Source: Solobacterium sp. UBA3691 (GTDB taxonomy: Bacteria; Bacillota_I; Bacilli_A; Erysipelotrichales; Erysipelotrichaceae). Taken from it: 23,636 bases of DNA. Under the pieces are notes generated by a model. It made no database searches and was not told the DNA's origin. It saw only the letters and a list, made by a program, of their open reading frames with translations. The stretch covers positions 1 through 23,636 of the forward strand of contig DFIS01000006.1 in NCBI GenBank assembly GCA_002372175.1, written 5' to 3'. Below are positions 8,397 through 15,371 of this stretch, piece by piece (the stretch's first letter is position 1; the number at the start of each line of letters is the position of its first letter). The position numbers and the translations under genes are program-made.

Positions 8397-9498
8397 ATGG
8401 AATTATTTGAAATGAGACAGAGTGTTTCCGCCAGCCAGGCAAAATTGGAGCAGCTTGGCTCCTCTCTTTGACCTTGCGGGGAAACAGGAAACAATCAGAA
8501 AAAACGAAGAACGGATGAATGCGGAAGACTTCTGGAATGACCAGAAGGCAGCCCAGTCACTGATCCGTGAAACAAACAACCTGCGTTCGCTGAACGATAA
8601 TTTCAATGCGCTTTCTACGTCCCTTGAAGAGATCTCGATGAGTCTCGATGAGCTGAAGGAACAGTTTGATCCCGATCTGAAGGAACTCGTTGATGAAGAA
8701 TACAGGGAAGCGATGAAGCTGTTTGACAGGTTTGAGGTACAGGTACTGCTTGCAGGACCGTATGACTCACATAACGCGATCCTGGAGATCCATCCCGGTG
8801 CCGGCGGTACAGAAGCCATGGACTGGGGTGAGATGCTGTACAGGATGTATACAAGGTATGCCGAGCAGAAGGGCTTTAAGGTCAAGGTGCTGAACTATCT
8901 GGAAGGTGAAGAAGCAGGCCTGAAATCCTGTTCGATCCTGATCGAAGGACCGATGGCATACGGCTACCTGAAAGCAGAGCACGGTGTGCACAGACTGGTG
9001 CGCATCTCTCCGTTTGACTCCAATGCCAGAAGACATACATCGTTTGCGTCGGTGGAGGTCATGCCGGAATTTGAGGATGACATTGACATTGAGATCGATG
9101 AGCGCGACCTCGAAGTCATCACGATGAGAGCCAGCGGTGCCGGCGGACAGCACATCAATAAGACCGACTCGGCAGTGCGTATGACACACAAGCCCAGCGG
9201 TATCGTTGTCACATGTCAGACAGAACGTTCACAGATACAGAACCGTGAGCGCTGTCTGAATATGTTAAAGTCCAAGCTGTTAAAGAAGAAGATCGAGGAG
9301 AATGCCCAGAAGATGGCAGAGATCCGCGGTGAGCAGAAGGCCAATGAATGGGGCTCACAGATCCGTTCCTATGTATTCTGTCCGTATACGATGGTCAAGG
9401 ACCTTCGTACAGGCTACGAAGTAGGCAATATACAGAGTGTCATGGACGGTGATCTTGACGGCTTTATCTTCAGCTATCTGAAGTCTCAGGTACAGTAA
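8397..9498 (+). CDS. prfB: Peptide chain release factor 2, programmed +1 frameshift
   Basis: RF2 releases finished peptides at UGA and UAA. It is encoded in two frames, join(8397..8468, 8470..9498). From ATG 8397 (AGGAG site at 8386-8390) 24 codons are read, ending CTT, then an in-frame TGA stop (8469-8471) followed by C. Slippage by one base continues at GAC (8470), giving a 366-residue protein of normal length. Decoding motifs are intact: the SPF tripeptide (204-206) reads stop codons and GGQ (249-251) catalyses release. CTT-TGA-C is the universal RF2 autoregulatory slippery site. The usual purine-rich Shine-Dalgarno-like element three bases before CTT is not visible; a potential GGAGC/GCTCC stem-loop sits there instead. 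The gene is not broken: a GTG start at 8422 in the second frame has no ribosome site and would lose the family's N-terminus. Confidence 0.95.
8447..8472 (+). promoter_or_regulatory. RF2 frameshift site with upstream stem-loop
   Basis: The slippery sequence CTTTGAC occupies 8466-8472. GGAGC (8447-8451) and GCTCC (8458-8462) can form a 5-bp stem with a six-base loop that ends three bases before CTT. In other bacteria that position carries the Shine-Dalgarno-like stimulator. The slippery site is certain; the function of the stem is inferred. Confidence 0.8.
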
Positions 9499-9503
9499 GG
9501 AAT

Positions 9504-12326
9504 ATGCAGAAGATCATTGACTACAAACTGAATCTGATCACATGGAGCGCAACGAATCAGGGTGAGATACGCAGGATCCTGAGCGATGAACTCCATCTTT
9601 CAAAGCGCGAGATATCACGTCTGAAGTTTGACGGGAAGATCATGGTCGGCGGCAGACAGGTCCATGTTAATGATCATATGAAGGTCGGCGAGACCCTGAC
9701 ACTGGTCTTTCCGGAAGATCCTGTGCAAGTCACAAAGAGCCTCTCTGTTGTGCCGGATATTCTCTTTGAGGATGACGATGAAGTCGTTGTAAATAAACCG
9801 AGCGGTACGCCTGTGCATGCCAGTCATACCCATCTGGATGATTCGATGGGGACGATCCTGACCAGTTATTACGGGGCAAGAGGGCAGAACTTTATCGTTC
9901 GGGCAGTCGGCAGACTGGACAGTGTTGTCAGCGGGGCAGAGATCTATGCCAAAAACAAGCCGGCAGCCGCAAGACTCAGCAAACAGCTGGAAGAAGGCGA
10001 ACTGAAGAAAACATATACGGCACTGGTATCAGGCTTCTTTGATCAGCCGGCCGGGACCGTGGATAAACCGATCGCAGCCGTACCGGATCAGCGTCAGCGT
10101 ATTGCGGATGACAGCGGCAAGCCGGCAGTGACACACTATACCGTTGTAAAACAGTTTGTATCACAGGGGAAAGAGATCTCCCGTCTGCAGATCACGACGG
10201 AGACAGGCAGGACACATCAGATCCGTGTACATATGGCATCGATCGGACATCCGATCCTTGGGGATGAGCTGTACGGCGGTGATATGGAACTGATGAAGAG
10301 GACTGCTCTGCACTGCAGCAGTATCTCATTCAGATCACCGTTCGCTGAGGAAGTAAAGACGGTGGAAGCACCGATACCGGAGGATATGCAGACACTGATC
10401 GACGGCCGTACACAGACGGTGGCGGTCGCTCTGCCTGAGGTGAAGGAAGAAGAGAAGATGCCTGCACCGGAGAAAAAGACAGAGAAGAAGACAGAATTTG
10501 TGGATACATATGAAGATGATATACCGGAAAAGAAAGGGATAGGCTTCTTCTGGATCGCTTTCTTTGTGCTGCTGGCTGCTGTGATCTTCCTCGGGTATGG
10601 AAGATATCAGAAGAACCAGAAGTATATTCAGGACAGAGAGCAGGCTAAACAGGATGCGTATGATCAGCTGAGCATTGCGTTTTCCGATCTGCCGGCAGCG
10701 GAATACGGTATGCCGTTTGTGCCTGAGGAATATGTAGAGGAAGCTAATGCGCCGTATACTGCCGGAGAAGTCAGCACAAATAAAGTCGGAAAACAGACAG
10801 TCGTCTATACACTGAAGACGGTGACCTCCTTCGGCAATGAGGTCAGCCGGGAGTTCCCTCTCGATCTGGAAGTTGTGGATACACTGCCGCCGGAGATCAT
10901 CCTGAAGGAAACACGTGTTGAGGCTGAGACCGGCACCAGATATACGCTGACAGATAATATTGAAGCGGTCAGGGATCCCGTAGACGGTGATCTGATGCAG
11001 GCAACGGAGGAGACTGCCGGGGCATATTATATCGATGACAGTGAAGTGGATATCACCAGACCCGGTGTCTATGCGGTCCGGGTCATTGCCGCAGATGCCT
11101 CGGGCAACCGTGCAGTCGAGGAATTCAGTCTTGTGATGACCGGTAAGGAAGGCGAAACAGCCGAAGCTGACAAGCAGACTGAGGAAGAAAAGACCGCGGC
11201 AACAGAAGACAAAAAAGCACCTTTGATCATGGTCAGGTATGCCAATGTGGACGTCACGGTCGGCGACAGCTATGATCCGCGTTCGGCAGTCATGTATGTA
11301 CGGGATGAGACGGATGGTGACCTTGTGCAGGCGGAAACGCTCAGTGAAGGTACATATACGATCGTGACAGATCTCGATCTTACCAAACCGGCAGTATATA
11401 CCGTGACGATCACAGCCATGGATAAGAACAAAAACCGCTCCGATGAACGCTTTACGGTCAGTGTAAAGCAGAAGAAAGAAGAGCCGGAGAAGACCGCCGA
11501 GCCGACCCCGACCCCAACGCCGACGTCTGCACCCACACCGACGCCGACACCGGCCCCCACGCCTGTGCCAAGTACACCGACGGTCACGGATACGAAAGCA
11601 CCGGTAGTCATGGTGCGCTATGCGAATGTGAATATAGCGGCAGGCAGTTCCTATACGGTAGGACAGGGTATCGTCTATATCCGTGATGAGACCGATGGTG
11701 ATCTGCCGTATGCCGATCAATTGCAGAACGGGTATTATACGGTAACAACAGATCTTGATGTGAATACACCGGGAACGTATACCGTACTGATCAAAGCCAG
11801 AGACCGCTCCGGCAATGAGTCTTCCGAACAGTTTACGGTCAAGGTGATCGCACCGAGGGAGTCTTCAGCACCCACGGAAGGCGGCAGTTCAGGCGGTTAT
11901 GTACCGGCAGCGAATACCGCAGCCGGACAGATCTACAGCTATCTGACAGGTACACTCGGTCTTAACCGGGCATCTGCGTTCGGTATTCTTGCCCATATGC
12001 AGAGAGAGTCAGGGTATAATCCTCAGGCGTATAATCCGTCCGGGTATTACGGTCTCTGCCAGTGGGGCGGAGGACGCTATGAAAACCTGAAGACATGGTG
12101 TGAAGGACAGGGACTGGATTATAAGACGATCGACGGTCAGCTGCAGTTCATGCGCATGGAGCTGGAAGGCAGCTATGCCGGTGTTCTCGCAGATCTGCGC
12201 AGTATGGCTGACAGTGCTGACGGTGCCTATGATGCGGCCTACGCCTTCGGCATGCGCTATGAAGTCAGCGGTGAATATCTCGCAGACAGTGCCGGACAGA
12301 CAGCCAGGAACATGTTTAACCAATAA
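9504..12326 (+). CDS. RluA-type pseudouridine synthase fused to membrane-anchored Ig-like/lysozyme protein
   Basis: 940 residues in one uninterrupted frame. Residues about 10-75 resemble an S4 RNA-binding domain. About 85-300 are an RluA/RluD-type pseudouridine synthase with GRLDSVVSG (catalytic D139), the LKKTYTALV core and GRTHQIRVH. A charged linker (300-344) leads to one transmembrane helix (346-367). Outside follow a divergent Ig-like unit and three clearer ones (about 459-548, 569-655, 696-784), a Pro/Thr linker (658-694), and a C-terminal domain (about 806-938). That last domain matches phage-tail lysozymes: AFGILAHMQRESGYNP (catalytic E835) and GYYGLCQW. The synthase would sit in the cytoplasm and the lysozyme outside. 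The start lies six bases after prfB with a closely placed AAGGA. An internal ATG at 10458 (residue 319) has AAGGAAG eight bases before it and could yield the wall enzyme alone. Confidence 0.85.
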   Translation: MQKIIDYKLNLITWSATNQGEIRRILSDELHLSKREISRLKFDGKIMVGGRQVHVNDHMKVGETLTLVFPEDPVQVTKSLSVVPDILFEDDDEVVVNKPSGTPVHASHTHLDDSMGTILTSYYGARGQNFIVRAVGRLDSVVSGAEIYAKNKPAAARLSKQLEEGELKKTYTALVSGFFDQPAGTVDKPIAAVPDQRQRIADDSGKPAVTHYTVVKQFVSQGKEISRLQITTETGRTHQIRVHMASIGHPILGDELYGGDMELMKRTALHCSSISFRSPFAEEVKTVEAPIPEDMQTLIDGRTQTVAVALPEVKEEEKMPAPEKKTEKKTEFVDTYEDDIPEKKGIGFFWIAFFVLLAAVIFLGYGRYQKNQKYIQDREQAKQDAYDQLSIAFSDLPAAEYGMPFVPEEYVEEANAPYTAGEVSTNKVGKQTVVYTLKTVTSFGNEVSREFPLDLEVVDTLPPEIILKETRVEAETGTRYTLTDNIEAVRDPVDGDLMQATEETAGAYYIDDSEVDITRPGVYAVRVIAADASGNRAVEEFSLVMTGKEGETAEADKQTEEEKTAATEDKKAPLIMVRYANVDVTVGDSYDPRSAVMYVRDETDGDLVQAETLSEGTYTIVTDLDLTKPAVYTVTITAMDKNKNRSDERFTVSVKQKKEEPEKTAEPTPTPTPTSAPTPTPTPAPTPVPSTPTVTDTKAPVVMVRYANVNIAAGSSYTVGQGIVYIRDETDGDLPYADQLQNGYYTVTTDLDVNTPGTYTVLIKARDRSGNESSEQFTVKVIAPRESSAPTEGGSSGGYVPAANTAAGQIYSYLTGTLGLNRASAFGILAHMQRESGYNPQAYNPSGYYGLCQWGGGRYENLKTWCEGQGLDYKTIDGQLQFMRMELEGSYAGVLADLRSMADSADGAYDAAYAFGMRYEVSGEYLADSAGQTARNMFNQ
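11217..11855 (+). repeat. Tandem Ig-like domain repeats within the fusion gene
   Basis: Two closely similar coding units begin near 11217 and 11598. Both encode AP-(L/V)-(I/V)-MVRYANV followed by VRDETDGDL or IRDETDGDL and end in a FTVxV strand. A third, more divergent unit precedes them at about 10878. The similarity suggests duplication within the gene. Confidence 0.7.
11499..11582 (+). repeat. Pro/Thr-rich low-complexity coding tract
   Basis: Short repeats of the type CCGACC/CCGACG encode (Pro-Thr)n with a few Ala, Ser and Val residues. It is a flexible wall-spanning linker between the second and third Ig-like units, and a place where length may vary between strains. Confidence 0.75.
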
Positions 12327-12456
12327 AAAAGGGCTCAATGACCCCAACAAGACTATTATATCAGAAATAAATTTTTAAAAACAGACTGTTCTATATTTCG
12401 CCATCTGATATATTGAAAGTGCAAAGAGATACCGACATATCAAGGAGGTACCGAAT

Positions 12457-12486
12457 ATGAAGGAGATCCTGCTGAATTACAGATAA
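12457..12486 (+). CDS. Possible nine-residue leader peptide
   Basis: ATG at 12457 follows a near-ideal AAGGAGG (12442-12448) at eight bases spacing and encodes MKEILLNYR before TAA. The ribosome binding site is stronger than that of several real genes here, so translation is plausible. The peptide ends 15 bases before the first arm of the nested stems, a layout typical of leader peptides that control downstream RNA folding. No homologue is known to me, and chance occurrence cannot be excluded. Confidence 0.3.
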   Translation: MKEILLNYR

Positions 12487-12713
12487 GCGTTTCTCTCAGT
12501 AATGCAGAAAGGCTGGGGGAAACATCATGGAAACGATTGGATTATATCTATCGTAAAACCCAGAAAAATAGAAAGTGAAAGTCTGCATGAGGGTAGACCA
12601 ATGGGCTGCTTAATCTGACAATTGAATCTGTGATATACGGAGCGATCCGTAAAGAATAGAAATCAATTTCTATCGGCAGTGAAAGCCGATGAAAAAAACT
12701 CTTGATTGAGAAT

Positions 12714-12740
12714 AAAGAACCTCGAAAGAGGTTCTTTTTA
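12714..12740 (+). terminator. Strong intrinsic terminator before pepP
   Basis: AAAGAACCTC (12714-12723) pairs perfectly over 10 bp with GAGGTTCTTT (12728-12737) around a GAAA tetraloop. Including the end of the stem it runs into a T-run of five. It should stop transcripts from the RNA region, or act as an attenuator if read-through into pepP is controlled. Confidence 0.85.
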
Positions 12741-12753
12741 TGGTACTTTCCGA

Positions 12754-12772
12754 TATAATTCCTAATAGAGGT
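12754..12772 (+). promoter_or_regulatory. pepP -10 element and ribosome binding site
   Basis: A perfect TATAAT lies at 12754-12759. The -35 position falls in the terminator stem and is poor (GTTCTT). Initiation about seven bases downstream would begin the mRNA almost at the ribosome binding site AGAGGT (12767-12772), giving a very short leader. Confidence 0.5.
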
Positions 12773-12779
12773 CGAAAAT

Positions 12780-14579
12780 ATGAGTATTAATCAGAAAATA
12801 CAGACATTAAGAGAGTTAATGAAGCAGAACGGTATCGATGTATATTATATCCCCTTAGGTGATGATCACCTTTCGGATGAGTATACAGCTGATCATTTCC
12901 GCTGTGTATCCTTTATCAGTGAATTCCGCGGGGAAGCCAGTGTGATCGTCACACAGGATTTTGCGGGTCTCTGGACAGACGGCAGATACTTCACTGCCGC
13001 AGAGATGCACCTGAAGGGGACGGTGATCGAGCTGATGAGAATGCGTCAGCCCGGTGTTCCCGATCCTGTGTCATTCCTGATCAGCAGTACACCGGAGGGC
13101 GGTGTGCTCGGCTTTGACGGTCATGTTGTGTCGGCTGCTGTGTATGCGGCACTGTCAAAAGCACTGGCCAGGAAGAATGCGTCGATGATCGTAGATAAAG
13201 ATCTCGTTGGGGAGATCTGGGGCAGGGAGAGACCTGCCATGCCTGCGGGAGAGATCTTTGTCCTGCCGAAAAAGTATACCGGGGAAAGTGCTGCGGAACG
13301 TATCGAAAGAGTCCGTGAAAAGATGAGACAGAGGGGTGCTGACGTTCTGGTCATTACTGCTCTTGAAGATCCCTGCTGGATGCTGAATGTCCGCGGCAAT
13401 GATATGTCGACAACACCGGTCGCATATGCCTTTGCGGCGGTAACAGAGCGTACGGTCACATACTACGTGGATAAGAAGAAACTGTCAGACAAAGCGCTGA
13501 AGCACCTGAAGGACAGCAAGGTGACCATCAAACCCTACGGGGCGGTTGCCAAAGATCTTGCCAAACTCAGAGACAAGACTGTCTGGGCAGATCTCTCGCA
13601 TCTGAATTCCTATTTCAGCAGTCTGATCGATCCTTCCAACCGGATCCTGAATCTGGCGTCTCCGATCCTTGCCATGCGTGCGGTCAAGAACAGCACGGAG
13701 ATCAGGAATACCAGGAATGCGCACATCAAGGATGGTGTGGCCATGGTCAGATTCATCCGCTGGGTCAAGGAGAATGTCGGAAAGATCCCGATGACCGAGA
13801 TCTCTGCCGCCGATAAACTGTATGCATTAAGAGCAGAGGGAAAGGGATATATCGAACCTTCATTCCATACGATCTCTGCATACCAGCAGAATGCCGCAAT
13901 GCTTCACTACAGCGCAACACCCGAATCCGATACGAAGGTAGAACCGAGAGGATTCCTGCTGGTGGACTCCGGCGGTACATATCTTGACGGTACGACCGAT
14001 ATCACACGTACGATCACTCTGGGTGGGCTGACAGCCGAAGAGAAGAAATACTTCACGCTTGTACTGAAGGGCATGTTACAGCTGACAAGAGCCAGATTCC
14101 TGCAGGGAACGACCGGTAATAATCTGGATATTCTTGCCAGAGGTCCGATCTGGGATCTGGATATTGACTACCAGTGCGGTACCGGACATGGTGTCGGACA
14201 TGTGCTGGCTGTTCATGAAGGTCCTCACGGTATCCGCTGGGGTATGCCTTCACCGGCAAGACCGAGTGCACCGTTTGAACCGGGCATGATCGTTTCCAAT
14301 GAACCCGGTGTCTATCTTCCGCATGAGCTGGGTATCCGCACCGAGAATGAACTGCTCGTTGTCAGGGGACAGAAGAACTTCTACGGTCAGTTCCTGTCCT
14401 TTGAGACACTGACATACTGCCCGATCGATCTTGATGCGATCGATGTGCAGTACCTTGAAGATACGGATATCCGTCAGCTGAATGCTTACCATCAGAGTGT
14501 ATATGAGACACTGGCGCCGCTGCTTGATGAAGATGACAGGGCATGGCTGAAAGAAGCGACCCGGGCGGTAGAAAGATGA
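12780..14579 (+). CDS. pepP: Xaa-Pro aminopeptidase, long M24B form
   Basis: 599-residue M24B metallopeptidase that removes an N-terminal residue preceding proline. It has the three-part architecture of long aminopeptidase P proteins: two creatinase-type N-terminal domains (about 1-310), the pita-bread catalytic domain (about 315-530) and an extra C-terminal segment. The dinuclear metal ligands can be seen: D396 and D407 in VDSGGTYLDGTTD, H470/H474 in GTGHGVGH, E508 in SNEPGVY and E522 in RTENELL. It is most likely cytoplasmic, since no signal sequence is present. The gene overlaps the exonuclease III gene by ATGA, so they share a transcript. The structured RNA and terminator upstream raise the possibility of attenuation. 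Confidence 0.93.
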   Translation: MSINQKIQTLRELMKQNGIDVYYIPLGDDHLSDEYTADHFRCVSFISEFRGEASVIVTQDFAGLWTDGRYFTAAEMHLKGTVIELMRMRQPGVPDPVSFLISSTPEGGVLGFDGHVVSAAVYAALSKALARKNASMIVDKDLVGEIWGRERPAMPAGEIFVLPKKYTGESAAERIERVREKMRQRGADVLVITALEDPCWMLNVRGNDMSTTPVAYAFAAVTERTVTYYVDKKKLSDKALKHLKDSKVTIKPYGAVAKDLAKLRDKTVWADLSHLNSYFSSLIDPSNRILNLASPILAMRAVKNSTEIRNTRNAHIKDGVAMVRFIRWVKENVGKIPMTEISAADKLYALRAEGKGYIEPSFHTISAYQQNAAMLHYSATPESDTKVEPRGFLLVDSGGTYLDGTTDITRTITLGGLTAEEKKYFTLVLKGMLQLTRARFLQGTTGNNLDILARGPIWDLDIDYQCGTGHGVGHVLAVHEGPHGIRWGMPSPARPSAPFEPGMIVSNEPGVYLPHELGIRTENELLVVRGQKNFYGQFLSFETLTYCPIDLDAIDVQYLEDTDIRQLNAYHQSVYETLAPLLDEDDRAWLKEATRAVER

Positions 14580-15331
14580 AGCTGATCTCCTGGAATGTCA
14601 ACGGTCTGCGGGCATGTGAGAAGAAGGGATTTGCGGATTTCTTCCGGGAGATGGATGCGGATATCTTCTGTCTGCAGGAGACAAAGATGCAGCCGGAACA
14701 GGTTACTGACAGTATGCGTTTTGAAGGCTATGAAATGTATATGAACAGTGCTGAACGCAAGGGTTACAGCGGTACGCTTGTCTATACGAAGCAGACCCCG
14801 CTGTCCGTGACATATGAGATCGAGGGTGATGTTACCCGCGAAGGAAGAGTGATCACACTGGAGTATCCTGAGTATTATTTCGTCTGTGCCTATGTGCCGA
14901 ATTCCAAGGAAGGTCTGCTCAGACTTCCCTACAGAATGGAATGGGAAGACATGCTCAGAACACATCTGAACAGGCTGAATGAGAAGAAACCTGTGATCTA
15001 TACCGGTGATCTGAATGTTGCGCATGAAGAAATTGATATAAAAAATCCGGCAGCGAATCATAAGAATGCAGGCTTCAGTGATGAGGAAAGAGCGAAGTTC
15101 ACAGAGCTGCTGAAAGCAGGATATAAGGATACGTTCAGGGAACTGTACCCGGACACGGTAAAGTATTCGTGGTGGAGTTATCGCTTTAATGCCAGGGCAA
15201 ATAACGCAGGATGGCGGATCGACTACTTTGTGGTATCCGACAGATTGATGCCCATGGTAAAGGACAGTATGATCTTTGATCAGGTATACGGATCGGATCA
15301 TTGTCCTATTGGATTGGACATAGTACTGTAG
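14576..15331 (+). CDS. Exodeoxyribonuclease III / AP endonuclease
   Basis: 251-residue member of the exonuclease III family, which nicks DNA at abasic sites and trims 3' ends in base excision repair. Family motifs are complete: ISWNVNGLRA (N7), LQETKMQ (metal-binding E35), YSGTLVY, TGDLNVAHEEIDI (D145, N147), WWSYRFNARANNAGWRIDY and the terminal SDHCPIGLD (D241, H242). The start at 14576 overlaps the pepP stop as ATGA, which implies translational coupling. The 33-base longer frame has no ribosome binding site of its own. It resembles XthA/ExoA of Gram-positive bacteria; the choice between those symbols is left open. Confidence 0.95.
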   Translation: MKLISWNVNGLRACEKKGFADFFREMDADIFCLQETKMQPEQVTDSMRFEGYEMYMNSAERKGYSGTLVYTKQTPLSVTYEIEGDVTREGRVITLEYPEYYFVCAYVPNSKEGLLRLPYRMEWEDMLRTHLNRLNEKKPVIYTGDLNVAHEEIDIKNPAANHKNAGFSDEERAKFTELLKAGYKDTFRELYPDTVKYSWWSYRFNARANNAGWRIDYFVVSDRLMPMVKDSMIFDQVYGSDHCPIGLDIVL

Positions 15332-15336
15332 GTTAG

Positions 15337-15345
15337 TGGTACAAT
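15337..15345 (+). promoter_or_regulatory. Probable extended -10 promoter for pepV
   Basis: TGG-TACAAT (TACAAT at 15340-15345) is a good extended -10 element between the exonuclease stop and the pepV ribosome binding site (GGAGG at about 15362). A TTGGAC lies upstream, but its 20-base spacing is too long for a standard -35. Confidence 0.45.
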
Positions 15346-15371
15346 AGAGATTAATAAATACGGAGGCCGTT

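Larger units (their letters stand above)
12415..12740 (+). ncRNA. Putative structured RNA of unknown class
   Basis: This stretch has no long ORF but a dense series of stems. A nested arm pairs ATGCAGA (12502-12508) with TCTGCAT (12582-12588), CTGGG (12513-12517) with CCCAG (12559-12563), and ACGAT (12533-12537) with ATCGT (12550-12554). Then come TACGGA-GCGA-TCCGTA (12636-12651), ATAGAAAT/ATTTCTAT (12656-12673) and ATCGGC/GCCGAT (12672-12690), followed by a terminator. A short ORF lies at the 5' side. I recognise no known riboswitch, T-box, tmRNA, 6S, SRP or RNase P signature. The 5' end is not defined, as the nearby TATATT at 12409-12414 has no good -35. It could be a small RNA gene or a leader acting on pepP. 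Confidence 0.45.

Noticed and set aside
8422..9498. RF2 read as a single frame from a GTG start, or as a frameshifted pseudogene
   Set aside because: The upstream 24-codon frame has a good ribosome site and RF2-like N-terminus, and the stop sits in the conserved CTTTGAC slippery site, so this is programmed frameshifting.
10335..11720. Long antisense frame under the fusion gene, and a Gly/Val-rich antisense frame at 11270-11611
   Set aside because: Both are complements of the Ig-like and Pro/Thr-rich coding sequence; the odd composition simply reflects the linker repeat.
12331..12347. GGG...CCC hairpin right after the fusion gene as its terminator
   Set aside because: The stem has only three solid pairs and no T-run follows on the plus strand, so it is too weak to call.
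12327..12779. Group II intron remnant, T-box, tmRNA, 6S or riboswitch as identity of the gap
   Set aside because: I looked for the hallmark sequences of each (for example the T-box core, intron domain V, SAM or purine riboswitch cores) and saw none, so only a generic structured RNA is claimed.
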